Assembly (NCBI RefSeq): GCF_024721995.1
Contig: NZ_JANQBC010000001.1
Location: forward strand, 558,001-622,000
Source: Paenibacillus radicibacter
GTDB taxonomy: Bacteria; Bacillota; Bacilli; Paenibacillales; NBRC-103111
DNA: 64,000 nt
Direction: 5' to 3'
Shown here: piece after piece, positions 23,559 through 33,173 of the stretch
How positions within the stretch are numbered: position 1 is the stretch's first letter
Layout: each line of letters starts with the position of its first letter
Translations under genes and position numbers: made by a program
Notes under the pieces: generated by a model
The model's input: only the letters and a program-made list of their open reading frames with translations
What the model was told of the DNA's origin: nothing
The model's database searches: none

Positions 23559-26360
23559 TCACCCTATCTTTGTTTTGAGTTCATATAAAAGATTCATTGC
23601 TTGAAGCGGCGTCATGTTGATGAGATCGATCGCCTTCAGCGCGTCGAGTACATCGCGCTGCTTCGCATCCACGGCGCTGCCGACAGCAGCCTCGTTAGCT
23701 GCTGCTTCCGGCAGCGGAGCTGCCTCTGACGCGGCTTCGCTTGCCGCGTCCTCGAACAGGCTGAGCTGCTGCACGGCAGGCTCAGCAATGCGCTCAGCGG
23801 CGCTGCGATCCGCAGCCGCTGGTGGTGTTGCCGGCGGCGTGCTGTGCGACGCTGCCTGTTCTTGCGGCTGCGCTGTGAACGCAGCCGTGCCCACGGCTAC
23901 AGCTGCGCTTGCTGTAGCCGCTACCTCGCCGCCGACAAGTGCTGCGGCGGCTTCAAGGCTCCCCGCTCGCGCCTCGAAGGCGCTAAGCAGCTCGTACGAG
24001 CGGGAGATGATTCCCTGCGGCAGACCCGCTACTTCGGCACAATAGATGCCGTAGGAAGTGCTCGCCGCACCTGGTATTAGCTTACGAAGGAACGTCACGC
24101 CCGAGTCGCTTTCTTTTACCGCCATGCAATAATTGCGCAAGAATTGTAATCCTTCTTCGAGGTGAGCAAGCTCATGGAAGTGCGTCGAGACAAGCGTTTT
24201 GCAACCTGTATGATTATGCAGATGTTCAATTACTGCCTGCGCAATCGCCATGCCTTCTCCCGTTGAGGTACCACGTCCTAATTCATCAATAATGACGAGG
24301 GATCGAGCTGTAGCCTTCTCTGTCATCACTTGAATATCCATCATCTCGACCATGAACGTACTTTGACCGCCAATAAGATCATCGGCTGCTCCAATACGTG
24401 TAAAGATCCGATCAATAATCGGAATCGTCGCTTCATCAGCAGGAACATAGCAACCAATCTGTGCCATAATCGAGATTACAGCAACTTGGCGCATGTACGT
24501 ACTTTTACCTGCCATATTCGGTCCTGTAATAAGCAGCATACGACTCGATTCTTCCGATAAGTCCGTAGCGTTGTCAATAAACGTCTTGCCTTCTGTTACC
24601 GCTTCTACGACTGGATGGCGTCCCGCTTTCACTTGGAAATGATATCCAGTTGTTACGTTCGGCTTCGTATAACGATTTGACGCGCTCACATGAGCGAATC
24701 CTTGTAAGACATCGACGGATGCAATACGCTCTGCTAATCGCTGTAAACGTGACATTTGCGCTGATATCCGCTCACGTAGCGCTGTGAATAACTCTAGTTC
24801 TAAATCCACCATCTTATCTTGTGCTTCAAGAATAAGCGCTTCTTGCTCTTTGAGCTCAGGTGTAATGTATCGTTCAGCATTAGCGAGTGTCTGCTTACGC
24901 TCATAGCGTCCTTCAGGCAATGCATTCGCGTTCGCCTTCGTCACTTCAATGAAATAGCCGAATACTTTATTAAACCCTACTTTTAGAGACTTAATGCCCG
25001 TCGCTTCACGTTCTTTGCGCTCTAGCTCCGCAATCCACTGTTTACCACCAGCACTTGCTTCACGCAGCTTGTCCAGATAAGCATCATAACCTTGCTTGAT
25101 CATCCCGCCATCACGTACGGATACAGGTGGATCTTCAACCAATGCTTGATCGATCCATTCCAGAATATCGGCACAAGGATCCATCTGATTCGCAAGACCT
25201 GCGAGTGTCGTCGAGTTCGATGCTAAACATGCTTCTTGCAAACCAGGAACTTGCGCAATTGACACCTTCAGTGCAATTAAATCTCTCGCATTCGCATTCC
25301 CGTAAGAGATACGTGCAACAAGTCGCTCAAGATCATACACTTCCTTCAACGCCGTACGCACATCATCACGGGCAATCAAATTGCCATGCAGACGTTCTAC
25401 CGCTTCTAATCGTTCATCAATCAGCACTTTACTCATCAGCGGCTTCTCAATCCAGCGACGCAACGTTCGCGCGCCCATCGCGGTTACGGTGTTATCCAGC
25501 ATCCAGAGTAGTGAGCCTTTCTTGCTGCGCTCACGAACGGTTTCCAGTAACTCCAAGTTCCTTCTTGTAAAAGGATCCATCGTCATGTACTGCGCAGCTT
25601 CGTACCTTCTAATCTGCTTCACATGCGTCAATGCCCGCTTTTGCGTTTCATGTAAATACGTAAGCATCATCGACACACAGCGTTTTCCATGTGCAGGCAG
25701 CGATTGTAATTCTGCAATCGAATCACCGAAATGTTCATTCAAGAGCGCTTCATCTTCCTGTTCCCAAGGTGTAAACACCGCTGGTTTCATTCCAAGTGCA
25801 AGACTCGATCGCAACTCCTCTATAAGTGCTCCGCTTGCAATCGTCTCAGACGGATCATACACATTCCATTCATCCATGATCGAAGATGTACCGCCGATTA
25901 AAGTCGTCACATACAACTCACCGGTTGAAATATCACATGCGGCAAGCGCGCTTTCATCCCCGTTACTTACAACCGCTACGATGTAATTGTTCGTCTTCTC
26001 ACCGAGCAGCTTGCTGTCCATTACTGTTCCTGGTGTGACAATACGGACGATTTCACGACGCACGACGCCCTTCGCCTCTGCTGGGTTTTCCACCTGCTCG
26101 CAGATGGCAACCTTGTATCCTTTTTCAACGAGACGAGCAATATAGCCCTCTGCAGCATGATACGGCACCCCGCACATCGGAATTTTCTCTTCTGTACCCC
26201 CACCACGACCTGTCAGTGTAATCCCAAGTTCACGTGTAGCATTGATTGCATCTTCAAAAAACAGCTCATAAAAATCGCCTAATCTAAAAAACAAAAAAGC
26301 ATCAGGCACTTGCGCCTTGACTGCTAAATATTGTTGTATCATCGGTGTATATTGCGTCAT
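23559..26360 (-). CDS. mutS: DNA mismatch repair protein MutS
   Basis: 933-residue MutS. The mismatch-reading motif FFRLGDFYELFFEDA lies near the N-terminus, the P-loop GPNMAGKST near residue 610, and DELGRGTSTGEG and STHFHELAHLE follow. The start ATG 26360 is chosen because TTGGAGG precedes it; an upstream in-frame codon lacks a site. The C-terminal linker (~795-895) is almost all Ala/Ser/Pro/Glu and of strikingly higher GC than the rest of the gene. It contains QLSLF, a canonical beta-clamp-binding motif as in B. subtilis MutS. The gene is followed by S41 and mutL in one transcription unit. Confidence 0.97.
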   Translation of the reverse strand: MTQYTPMIQQYLAVKAQVPDAFLFFRLGDFYELFFEDAINATRELGITLTGRGGGTEEKIPMCGVPYHAAEGYIARLVEKGYKVAICEQVENPAEAKGVVRREIVRIVTPGTVMDSKLLGEKTNNYIVAVVSNGDESALAACDISTGELYVTTLIGGTSSIMDEWNVYDPSETIASGALIEELRSSLALGMKPAVFTPWEQEDEALLNEHFGDSIAELQSLPAHGKRCVSMMLTYLHETQKRALTHVKQIRRYEAAQYMTMDPFTRRNLELLETVRERSKKGSLLWMLDNTVTAMGARTLRRWIEKPLMSKVLIDERLEAVERLHGNLIARDDVRTALKEVYDLERLVARISYGNANARDLIALKVSIAQVPGLQEACLASNSTTLAGLANQMDPCADILEWIDQALVEDPPVSVRDGGMIKQGYDAYLDKLREASAGGKQWIAELERKEREATGIKSLKVGFNKVFGYFIEVTKANANALPEGRYERKQTLANAERYITPELKEQEALILEAQDKMVDLELELFTALRERISAQMSRLQRLAERIASVDVLQGFAHVSASNRYTKPNVTTGYHFQVKAGRHPVVEAVTEGKTFIDNATDLSEESSRMLLITGPNMAGKSTYMRQVAVISIMAQIGCYVPADEATIPIIDRIFTRIGAADDLIGGQSTFMVEMMDIQVMTEKATARSLVIIDELGRGTSTGEGMAIAQAVIEHLHNHTGCKTLVSTHFHELAHLEEGLQFLRNYCMAVKESDSGVTFLRKLIPGAASTSYGIYCAEVAGLPQGIISRSYELLSAFEARAGSLEAAAALVGGEVAATASAAVAVGTAAFTAQPQEQAASHSTPPATPPAAADRSAAERIAEPAVQQLSLFEDAASEAASEAAPLPEAAANEAAVGSAVDAKQRDVLDALKAIDLINMTPLQAMNLLYELKTKIG

Positions 26361-26434
26361 AACTTCCTCCAACTATCGTAGTCCATTTCTCGCTGTGTCT
26401 ATTATAGCATGGCTTCTCCAAAAAAAGTTGGTAG

Positions 26435-27904
26435 CTATTGGATGACGCTCGTTTTACTTGGATTTATTTTCCAGTGTTTACGAAAATCATCTAGACTCTT
26501 CATTTCTTTTCGATTCAGTGTTCGATCTTTAAGGGGCTCCAAATACGTCGAATACCGCTCATAGTCTGGCAGCAACTCAAGTTCTTGCCACAACTTCTGT
26601 ACGTATCCTACTAATTGATCTTTCTTCCCTTGATAAAAGTGACGCTGTACATCGACTTGATCAAGTGGTCGTACTTGAAGGCGTCGGTGGTTGAGCCCAA
26701 TCAGCTTCGCGAGCGCAAGTACACCTTTGGTAACAGTAGGTGAGCCCAGCCAAGATGGAAGCGTACGATATTCAAAGCCTCCATGAGGTTGACGACGAAA
26801 ATCACCTAATGAGCCGTATCGTGGACGTCTACGTAGATCGAGATCATTTTCAATCATAAATAAAGGCAAAGCTAAGTAATTGTCCAAGGTCCGCAAAAGC
26901 GAACTTTGCAACATTACGCCTGAGAAATGTATATGACCTCCAAGCGGGAAACCTTTAACAGGCATACCACCTGCGATCCATTTGAGCGCCTGATTATCAA
27001 TAATTTCTGCAGCAACGAGCATCGTACGTCGCAAGTTTCGAACGAGCTCACGCGGTTCGGCGCTTGGCTCCGGGCGAAGTTCAGCAAGCGGCAGAATAAG
27101 CCGTTGACCACGAAGTACAATTGCATCACAGCCAACTTCACCTGCTCGTTCCATATAATTTGAAGCAGCCACAACCTTGCCCTGTTCATTCATGAGTAAA
27201 AACTCTGGATCAGCCCCAAGCAAGAAAGATTGCTTGTTCTGCTTCTCCTCTACCCATGCATCGGCATAACGATTCATCGCCTGTGCATACACTTCTGCAT
27301 TCCGATCCAAAGTCAGATCTGGCTCTGCATTCACATCGATAATAACCGTGTGTCCATTTGAAGTAATCCCTACCCATACATCACCATAATCGAGTCCAAG
27401 CACGTAAATCGTCTTTACGGCTTCACGCATAGCCCGGTTAATATGAAAAGGTAGAGGTGACTCTTGCAGATCTACCTCTTCAAATCCTAGTGGTTCTGGC
27501 AAAGTTCGTTGTGGATAATATACACCGCGATTTTTACGACGATATACTGAAATAGGCTCTAGGCCAAACACCGACACGCGGTAATAGTGAGATAGCTGAG
27601 CCCCTTCATATTGTTCTAACTCCTCTTGGGTCATCCCACCATGTGAGCGAAGCGTCTTCACGCCATGCAGAAGTAAGATCTCGTCGCGTTTGACTAGCTG
27701 TATGTTTCGAATCATAGGCATGAGTGGCTGCATCTGCACATAGGGATGTAGACCTGTTGCGTGCGCTTTACGATACTTTCCCCACCCGATGACCACCTCA
27801 CCTCTATAAGCTTGCGGCAATCGATCACCATGCGCAATTGTGAGGTGTGGCAGCAAAGGGTCTAATTCTTTTTCACCTGAATGCAACAAGAAAACATCCA
27901 TCAT
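26435..27904 (-). CDS. Putative amidoligase-domain protein (COOH-NH2 ligase type 2)
   Basis: ~489-residue protein. The C-terminal half (SFLLGADPEFLLMNEQGKVV, then GCDAIVLRG, LPLAELRPEPS and GGHIHFSG) matches the COOH-NH2 ligase type 2 family (PF14395), related to glutamine synthetase/gamma-glutamylcysteine ligase folds, which forms amide bonds on carboxyl groups. The N-terminal ~220 residues are a separate domain containing VLGLDYGDVWVGITSNG and VIIDVNAEPDL. The start is ATG 27904 or 27901 after AGGGA. It lies between cotE and mutS; a spore or cell-surface role is possible but unproven. Confidence 0.68.
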   Translation of the reverse strand: MMDVFLLHSGEKELDPLLPHLTIAHGDRLPQAYRGEVVIGWGKYRKAHATGLHPYVQMQPLMPMIRNIQLVKRDEILLLHGVKTLRSHGGMTQEELEQYEGAQLSHYYRVSVFGLEPISVYRRKNRGVYYPQRTLPEPLGFEEVDLQESPLPFHINRAMREAVKTIYVLGLDYGDVWVGITSNGHTVIIDVNAEPDLTLDRNAEVYAQAMNRYADAWVEEKQNKQSFLLGADPEFLLMNEQGKVVAASNYMERAGEVGCDAIVLRGQRLILPLAELRPEPSAEPRELVRNLRRTMLVAAEIIDNQALKWIAGGMPVKGFPLGGHIHFSGVMLQSSLLRTLDNYLALPLFMIENDLDLRRRPRYGSLGDFRRQPHGGFEYRTLPSWLGSPTVTKGVLALAKLIGLNHRRLQVRPLDQVDVQRHFYQGKKDQLVGYVQKLWQELELLPDYERYSTYLEPLKDRTLNRKEMKSLDDFRKHWKINPSKTSVIQ

Positions 27905-27952
27905 ACATGTCCCTTTCCCTGTGAACAGCCTATTTTTACCTCGAAACAAAAA

Positions 27953-27970
27953 AGAGGGCGAAAGCCCTCT
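27953..27970 (-). terminator. Terminator of cotE
   Basis: AGAGGGC and GCCCTCT enclose a 4-nt loop; TTTTTTG follows on the minus strand. It also covers the region just before the amidoligase gene. Confidence 0.8.
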
Positions 27971-28006
27971 ACAACCAGTCAAATCGCGGCATATGTTAAT
28001 GTAGGC

Positions 28007-28576
28007 TTAGGAAAAGTCGTCTTCAAGTAGATCTGGATCCAAATCTTCGTAATCGCCCTCAACCGAGCTGTCATCGAAATCAGCGATCTTATCATCGCTG
28101 TCAGAGAGACCTCTTGGATTGACGTATACGCTAACTTTGGTTTCCGCAATCATCTCCACTTGGAATTCCCGTTCCACGCGGATAATGACTCTGCCACCTG
28201 ATGCGACACTAGCTTCTACACAGTTCGGCTCCTGTGTAGCAAGAGCGGAGACTTCAGCTGTTGAAGCCCGATGTCTCTTGTCTAAGAAAGATAATGGAAC
28301 CACTTCAACGTAAGAAATTGTTTCTTTTGCCACGTCGGTTTTCGTATTTCGATCATACGAATACCAAATATTGATGTCGTAAGTCCCAACTACTTCCACA
28401 CCGTCGCCGCCAGACTTGACTGCTTCATATTGGTTATTGATAATCCAAGCACCCAAGATGCTGGTCGGAGCGTGGGAAGGTGTCACTGTATGACTTACAT
28501 GCGAAAATCTCCGGCCTTTACCGCAGACGGCCTTCGTTATGATTTCTCGGCTCTGCAAATCTTTATCTATTGACAT
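28007..28576 (-). CDS. cotE: Outer spore coat morphogenetic protein CotE
   Basis: 189-residue coat protein that forms the scaffold on which the outer spore coat assembles. It begins MSIDKDLQSREIITKAVCGKGRRFS and carries the conserved PTSILGAWIINNQYEA and YDINIWYSYD blocks. The tail is strongly acidic (DSDDKIADFDDSSVEGDYEDLDPDLLEDDFS), as in B. subtilis CotE, where it binds other coat proteins. ATG 28576 follows GGAGG. cotE beside mutS is a conserved Bacillales order and shows this is an endospore former. Confidence 0.95.
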   Translation of the reverse strand: MSIDKDLQSREIITKAVCGKGRRFSHVSHTVTPSHAPTSILGAWIINNQYEAVKSGGDGVEVVGTYDINIWYSYDRNTKTDVAKETISYVEVVPLSFLDKRHRASTAEVSALATQEPNCVEASVASGGRVIIRVEREFQVEMIAETKVSVYVNPRGLSDSDDKIADFDDSSVEGDYEDLDPDLLEDDFS

Positions 28577-28687
28577 CCTGTTCAACCTCCTCCATACAAT
28601 CATTCATTAAAAGTGTATGCAGGACATTCGTCTAGAGTGACAAAAACTTTTCCAACTCTTACAGAATCACAAATTTATTCCATAAGA

Positions 28688-29671
28688 TTAGGAGGAGCGC
28701 ATGAGTTCCTTCTTATTTTTTTGCCTTTTGGCGATGTTTAAATAGGATTTAAGTTCGCGAATGAGTTGCAGAAGTGCGGACCGAACTTCAAACTCCTCTC
28801 TCGTTTGGGGTAGAGGCAATGATTTGAAGCTTCGTGCAAGTGTAGCTAAATCTTCTTCACTACGACCTACATAGTAATCTGACTTCACATCCTGACTTAA
28901 TTCATCAAAAATGTCTGCCAGCAGTTCTCCATGCGGTACACTTTGATAGACCTGTGCGACGAGATCTACCATGCGATTAATCATCTCTAGCTGCTCGGAA
29001 CGCATAAAGAAGTATAGTTCCCAGGACGCTGGAGAGCCGAAGAAGAGCGTATTCTCAACCGCCTTGCGCGCAAGCATACTCCCTTTATCACAAACTTCAT
29101 TTACTTGAAGTAGTTCTGCCCCGTCCCATACCATATTCTGATCACGCAGATGTGCGCCTATTTTCATAAAAATAAGAGAAAACAGCTCCTCCAGCTTGTT
29201 CTTATACTGCTGAAGCTCCTTATCAGTCGGTGGCATGTAGATGATATTAATCAATGTCGCAGAGCCGAAACCGACAAGTAATAAGAGCAGTTCATTAATG
29301 ATGACTTCCATCGTAATGACATGCGCATTGAACATATGGAACATCACGACACAGCCCGTAATGATCCCATCACTGAACTTCAGTCGATTCATAATCGGGA
29401 ATGTGAGCAGAACATAAATAGACAGAACCCACACATGAAATCCGAACGTCGATAGAAGAATCGCTCCAACAATAATACTTAGTACCGATGCACCAATACG
29501 TGCGTAGACATTAAGAAGCCCCTTCTTCTTCGTCACCTGAACGCCAAGAATCGCAAGCAAACCTGCACTTACAGGAGAGCCAAGCCCACATAGCTGCGCA
29601 ACCAAAATGGAAACGAAGACAGCCGCGGCAGTTTTGAGAATACGAACACCAATAAAAGGAAAATACTTCAC
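28688..29671 (-). CDS. Aromatic acid exporter family protein (ArAE)
   Basis: ~327-residue protein with about five N-terminal hydrophobic segments (residues ~5-150: RILKTAAAVFVSILVAQLCGLGSPVSAGLLAILGVQVTKK is the family signature) and a soluble helical C-terminal ArAE_1_C-like domain. The family resembles YqjA of Bacillus. It probably exports or buffers organic acids, with no known substrate. The start is uncertain: GTG 29671 with a poor GGTGG site is the most likely. Confidence 0.75.
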   Translation of the reverse strand: MKYFPFIGVRILKTAAAVFVSILVAQLCGLGSPVSAGLLAILGVQVTKKKGLLNVYARIGASVLSIIVGAILLSTFGFHVWVLSIYVLLTFPIMNRLKFSDGIITGCVVMFHMFNAHVITMEVIINELLLLLVGFGSATLINIIYMPPTDKELQQYKNKLEELFSLIFMKIGAHLRDQNMVWDGAELLQVNEVCDKGSMLARKAVENTLFFGSPASWELYFFMRSEQLEMINRMVDLVAQVYQSVPHGELLADIFDELSQDVKSDYYVGRSEEDLATLARSFKSLPLPQTREEFEVRSALLQLIRELKSYLNIAKRQKNKKELMRSS

Positions 29672-29721
29672 CGTATACCACCATCTATTAAAGTTTAATA
29701 ACGGTAGCATACATAAAAAAC

Positions 29722-29744
29722 AGCCATGACGCAAAGTCATAGCT
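29722..29744 (-). terminator. Terminator of the NitT/TauT-type ABC operon
   Basis: AGCTATGAC and GTCATGGCT form the stem, followed by TTTTTT on the minus strand (29715-29720). Confidence 0.8.
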
Positions 29745-29774
29745 CACATTTGATATTGAAATCTATTGCAAATT

Positions 29775-30599
29775 TCATTGTAAACGCTTCATTACTTTGC
29801 GCTCAATATAGGAAACTCCTTGATACATAAGTGTTGCAATAAGCCCGATAATCATTAGTGTCCCAAGTACGAGTGTAAAGTTAAACACCTGGAATCCGTA
29901 AACAATTAAATACCCCAGTCCTGCCTTTGCAACAAGAAACTCCCCTACAATAACCCCAACCCATGATAAACCAACGTTTACCTTTAAGGTGGAGACGATC
30001 GCTGGTACTGATGAAGGAAGTATGACTTTACGAAACACTTGCTTGCGATCTCCACCGAACACTTGTATCACTTTCACGAAGTTCGCATCTACTTCTTTAA
30101 ATGCACCATATACAACAAGCGTTGTAACGATTACGGATATCGATAGCGATGTCGCGATAATGGCAACTAAGCCCGGTCCAAAGCCGACGATAAATAACGG
30201 TCCCAAAGCAACTTTCGGAAGTGCATTGAGCACAACGAGATAGGGATCCAGCACTTTCGATAAGAAAGGCGACCACCATATCACCATCGCAAGTAACGTT
30301 CCGAATAGTGTTCCGAGAATAAAACCTGCTATTGTCTCCCACATCGTCACACCGATATGCGGAAAGATCGAACCGTCTATACTGTTGTTCCATAGAAGCA
30401 CCGCTATTTTACTCGGATATGAGAATAGCAGCACATCGATCCACTTCAAGCGACCTGCGACTTCCCATAAACCAAGGCATACGAATAAGATGATGAACTG
30501 TACAATTCGCACATGTACAAGTTGTTTACGTTTTGCTGCCATAAACTGCTGATACAACTGATCCGACTTAGACGGCCCTCCAGTTTGCAGCATATTCAT
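29775..30599 (-). CDS. ABC transporter permease (NitT/TauT family)
   Basis: 274-residue permease with six helices and the EAA-like loop VFGGDRKQVFRKVILPSSVPAIVSTLKVNVGLSWVGVIVGEFLVAKAGLGY, the hallmark of SsuC/TauC/ThiX-type permeases. It forms one operon with the ATPase (4-nt overlap) and a THI5/NMT1-type binding protein upstream, the order seen in B. subtilis ytlA-ytlC-ytlD. Substrates of such systems include sulfonates and pyrimidine precursors of thiamine; none is proven here. Confidence 0.88.
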   Translation of the reverse strand: MNMLQTGGPSKSDQLYQQFMAAKRKQLVHVRIVQFIILFVCLGLWEVAGRLKWIDVLLFSYPSKIAVLLWNNSIDGSIFPHIGVTMWETIAGFILGTLFGTLLAMVIWWSPFLSKVLDPYLVVLNALPKVALGPLFIVGFGPGLVAIIATSLSISVIVTTLVVYGAFKEVDANFVKVIQVFGGDRKQVFRKVILPSSVPAIVSTLKVNVGLSWVGVIVGEFLVAKAGLGYLIVYGFQVFNFTLVLGTLMIIGLIATLMYQGVSYIERKVMKRLQ

Positions 30600-31384
30600 C
30601 CCTTGCTCCCCCCTTTACGCTCCATCGCTTCGAACTCCGTCCATATGCTGCGAAAAAGCGGTTGAAAGCCCGTATGCTCTCTTGCATCTAGAGGAAGTCG
30701 TGAACGAATATCTTCGGGGATATCGAACGTCTTGCGGATTTGACCTGGATTTGGTTCTAGTACAATAATCTGATCGCTCATTGCAATTGCTTCGGATATA
30801 TCATGCGTGACGAGGACAGCTGTTTTATGATGGGCACGGAGCGTATCCACGACCAAATCTTCAAGTTGGAGCTTCGTCTGGTAATCTAACGCTGAGAAAG
30901 GCTCATCTAATAGTAAAATATCGGGTTTCGTCGCCATTGTACGGACTAACGCCACGCGTTGGCGCATGCCACCGGATAATTGATTAGGTAAATAATCTTT
31001 CGTATGGATCAAGCCCATCTCTTCTAATAGATGCTCTACATATTGCTTATCTTCTTTCGTTTTCTTGCCTAACAATTCCAAACCTATGGTTGCATTGGAC
31101 CAAATGGTCCGCCAAGGAAACAAATAATCTTGCTGCAGCATGTAGCCTATCCGCTCAGTTGGACGTTTGATTTCAACACCAGCTACTTTGACTCTGCCTT
31201 CTGTTGGCTTAATTAAACCTGCAATAATTGAGAGAAGTGTCGTTTTCCCACATCCACTTGGACCGATCAGGGAGACAAACTCACCAGATTTAACAGTGAA
31301 GCTAATGTGACTTAGCACAAGTGATGCACGCTGCTCAGTGACATATATATGTGTAACCTCATTCAATTCCACCGCATGATCCAA
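30596..31384 (-). CDS. ABC transporter ATPase (NitT/TauT family)
   Basis: 262-residue ATPase with Walker A GPSGCGKTT, Q-loop LQQDYLFPWRTI, signature [14 protein letters not shown], Walker B ILLLDEPFSALD and switch VTHDISEA. The Q-loop LFPW pattern is typical of the nitrate/sulfonate/taurine clade. The C-terminus continues ~60 residues beyond the core. It overlaps the permease start by 4 nt. Confidence 0.92.
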   Translation of the reverse strand: MDHAVELNEVTHIYVTEQRASLVLSHISFTVKSGEFVSLIGPSGCGKTTLLSIIAGLIKPTEGRVKVAGVEIKRPTERIGYMLQQDYLFPWRTIWSNATIGLELLGKKTKEDKQYVEHLLEEMGLIHTKDYLPNQLSGGMRQRVALVRTMATKPDILLLDEPFSALDYQTKLQLEDLVVDTLRAHHKTAVLVTHDISEAIAMSDQIIVLEPNPGQIRKTFDIPEDIRSRLPLDAREHTGFQPLFRSIWTEFEAMERKGGSKG

Positions 31385-31418
31385 GAGCTTCTCCCTCCAA
31401 TCCTGCCCCTTACAGAGC

Positions 31419-32426
31419 TTACTTCACATTACTCTTCGCTTTTTCTGCGAATGAATTGTCGACAACATCTTTCCACTCTACACGAGACTTGAGTTCACCT
31501 GCAGCGTTCATTACATCAAGCAAGTTGTTCCACTCTGCTTGGTCTATGATGCCATCCGTAGCGAATGAACTTTGCTCTTTGTATCGCTTCACTACATTTT
31601 TTACAACATCGATATCTGTATTGGCAAAATAACTCACGATGCTCGCAGATATCTCATCCACACTATGATCGCGAACCCAGTTTTGTGCTTTCTGAATCGC
31701 ATTTGTGAATTTTTGGACAGTATTTGGGTTTTTCGTCATGAAGCTCTTCTTCGTCATGAACACGGTATATGGAAGTGCACCACTTTCTTTACCGAAAGAT
31801 GCGATCACCGTGCCCTTGCCTTCTTTCTCAATCATCGTGGCTTGCGGCTCGAACATTTGCACATAATCCCCAGTTCCCGAGACGAATGCAGATGGAATAT
31901 TGGCAAAATCGACGTTCTGAATCATCGTTAGATCACTCTTAGGATCGATGTTGTGCTTCTTAAGCGTGAATTCCCCGGCCATTTGCGGCATACCGCCTTT
32001 ACGCTGACCAAGGAACGTCACTCCTTTAAGCATATTCCAGTCAAAATTAGCAACTGGCTTGCGCGACACAAGGAACGTGCCGTCTGTCTGAGTTAGCTGA
32101 TCGAAATTAATAACTGGATCATCCGAGCCTTGCTGTTTCACATAGATCGACGTCTCTGATCCAACAAGCGCTACATCAATCACGCCAGATAGCAGCGCCG
32201 TCATCGTCTTGTCGCCACCTGGTGTTGTCTGAAGATCAATCTCCAAACCTTCTTCTTTAAAAAATCCTTGCGAAATCGCGACATACTGCGGTGCATAGAA
32301 AATAGAACGCGTCACCTCGCCAATACGCACCTTGTTCACTTCCGGTTTACTGGAACTACACGCAGACAGCATGAGTGGAATAATGAGCATTGCTGCCAGT
32401 AAACCAGAGATTAACTTCCGATTCAT
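31419..32426 (-). CDS. ABC transporter substrate-binding lipoprotein (THI5/NMT1-like)
   Basis: 335-residue lipoprotein: signal helix with lipobox MLSACS, then a two-lobe binding fold of the SsuA/THI5 type (RSIFYAPQYVAISQGFFKEEGLEIDLQTTPGGDKTMTALLSGVIDVALVG). ATG 32426 follows GGGGGGAA. It is the first gene of a three-gene operon. No thiamine or SAM riboswitch is visible upstream, so the substrate remains open. Confidence 0.88.
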   Translation of the reverse strand: MNRKLISGLLAAMLIIPLMLSACSSSKPEVNKVRIGEVTRSIFYAPQYVAISQGFFKEEGLEIDLQTTPGGDKTMTALLSGVIDVALVGSETSIYVKQQGSDDPVINFDQLTQTDGTFLVSRKPVANFDWNMLKGVTFLGQRKGGMPQMAGEFTLKKHNIDPKSDLTMIQNVDFANIPSAFVSGTGDYVQMFEPQATMIEKEGKGTVIASFGKESGALPYTVFMTKKSFMTKNPNTVQKFTNAIQKAQNWVRDHSVDEISASIVSYFANTDIDVVKNVVKRYKEQSSFATDGIIDQAEWNNLLDVMNAAGELKSRVEWKDVVDNSFAEKAKSNVK

Positions 32427-32556
32427 GGACTTCCCCCCTACATTCTCAATAAAGTACTACAGTCTATGCAGGAGCCCATGCGGAAGTTATTGTGAATTTC
32501 ATTTCGCCCATTTTAAAACTTAATAATTGACAATTTAGAATGAAGGCTCTATATTT

Positions 32557-32592
32557 TATATATCGAACTGATATATGTTCGATCGATATATA
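32557..32592 (+). promoter_or_regulatory. Palindromic operator region upstream of padR
   Basis: TATATATCGAAC is followed 8 nt later by GTTCGATCGATATATA, an imperfect inverted repeat in very AT-rich DNA just before the padR start. PadR proteins usually repress their own operon by binding such a palindrome. No matching copy was searched for elsewhere. Confidence 0.45.
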
Positions 32593-32636
32593 AATATCTG
32601 ATATATATAAGAATGAAGGATGGAGAGAGAAGAGAG

Positions 32637-33173
32637 ATGAACTCACAAGATGTTATTTTAGGCGTGTTAATGGAAAAGAATTATTCCGGATATGAGATCA
32701 AGCAGCGTTTCCAGACGGTATTCTCCTTCTTCTATGATGCCAGCTTCGGTACGATCTACCCGACGCTCAAGCGATTAGAAGCAGATCAACTCATTACGAA
32801 AGTAACCATTGCGCAAGAAGGCAAACCAAGTAAACATGAATACAGCATTACCGAATCGGGTAAGAAGATGTTCGCCCATTACTTGCGAAGTCCACTAACT
32901 GCTGATGTTACGCGCTCAGATTTCCTAACTCGCTTATATTTTGGCGAATTCGCTGATCCATCTATTATTCGTAAATGGCTTGAACTGTATATCGCGCAGA
33001 AACAATTGCAATTAGAGGGCTTGTGTCAATGCCAATTGGATAACCAAGGTGATTTAAGTCCTACACAAGAATTGAGTATCCAAATTGGAATTACCAGTTT
33101 TGAAAATAATTTAAAGCTTGCCAATGAAGCGATGGATCGCTTCGCTCGATTAGAACAGGAGAGTGAACAATGA
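32637..33173 (+). CDS. PadR family transcriptional regulator
   Basis: 178-residue regulator with an N-terminal winged helix (SQDVILGVLMEKNYSGYEIKQRF...DASFGTIYPTLKRLEADQLITK) and a C-terminal helical dimerisation domain (PadR_C / Vir_act_alpha_C). ATG 32637 follows GAGAGAAGAGAG. Its stop overlaps the start of a DHA2-type drug exporter (ATGA), so it most likely represses that pump and releases it when an inducer binds, as in LmrR-type pairs. Confidence 0.92.
   Translation: MNSQDVILGVLMEKNYSGYEIKQRFQTVFSFFYDASFGTIYPTLKRLEADQLITKVTIAQEGKPSKHEYSITESGKKMFAHYLRSPLTADVTRSDFLTRLYFGEFADPSIIRKWLELYIAQKQLQLEGLCQCQLDNQGDLSPTQELSIQIGITSFENNLKLANEAMDRFARLEQESEQ

Noticed and set aside
23614-24045. Long plus-strand alanine/serine-rich frames opposite mutS
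   Set aside because: They arise from the GC-rich Ala linker in the opposite strand and have no start context.
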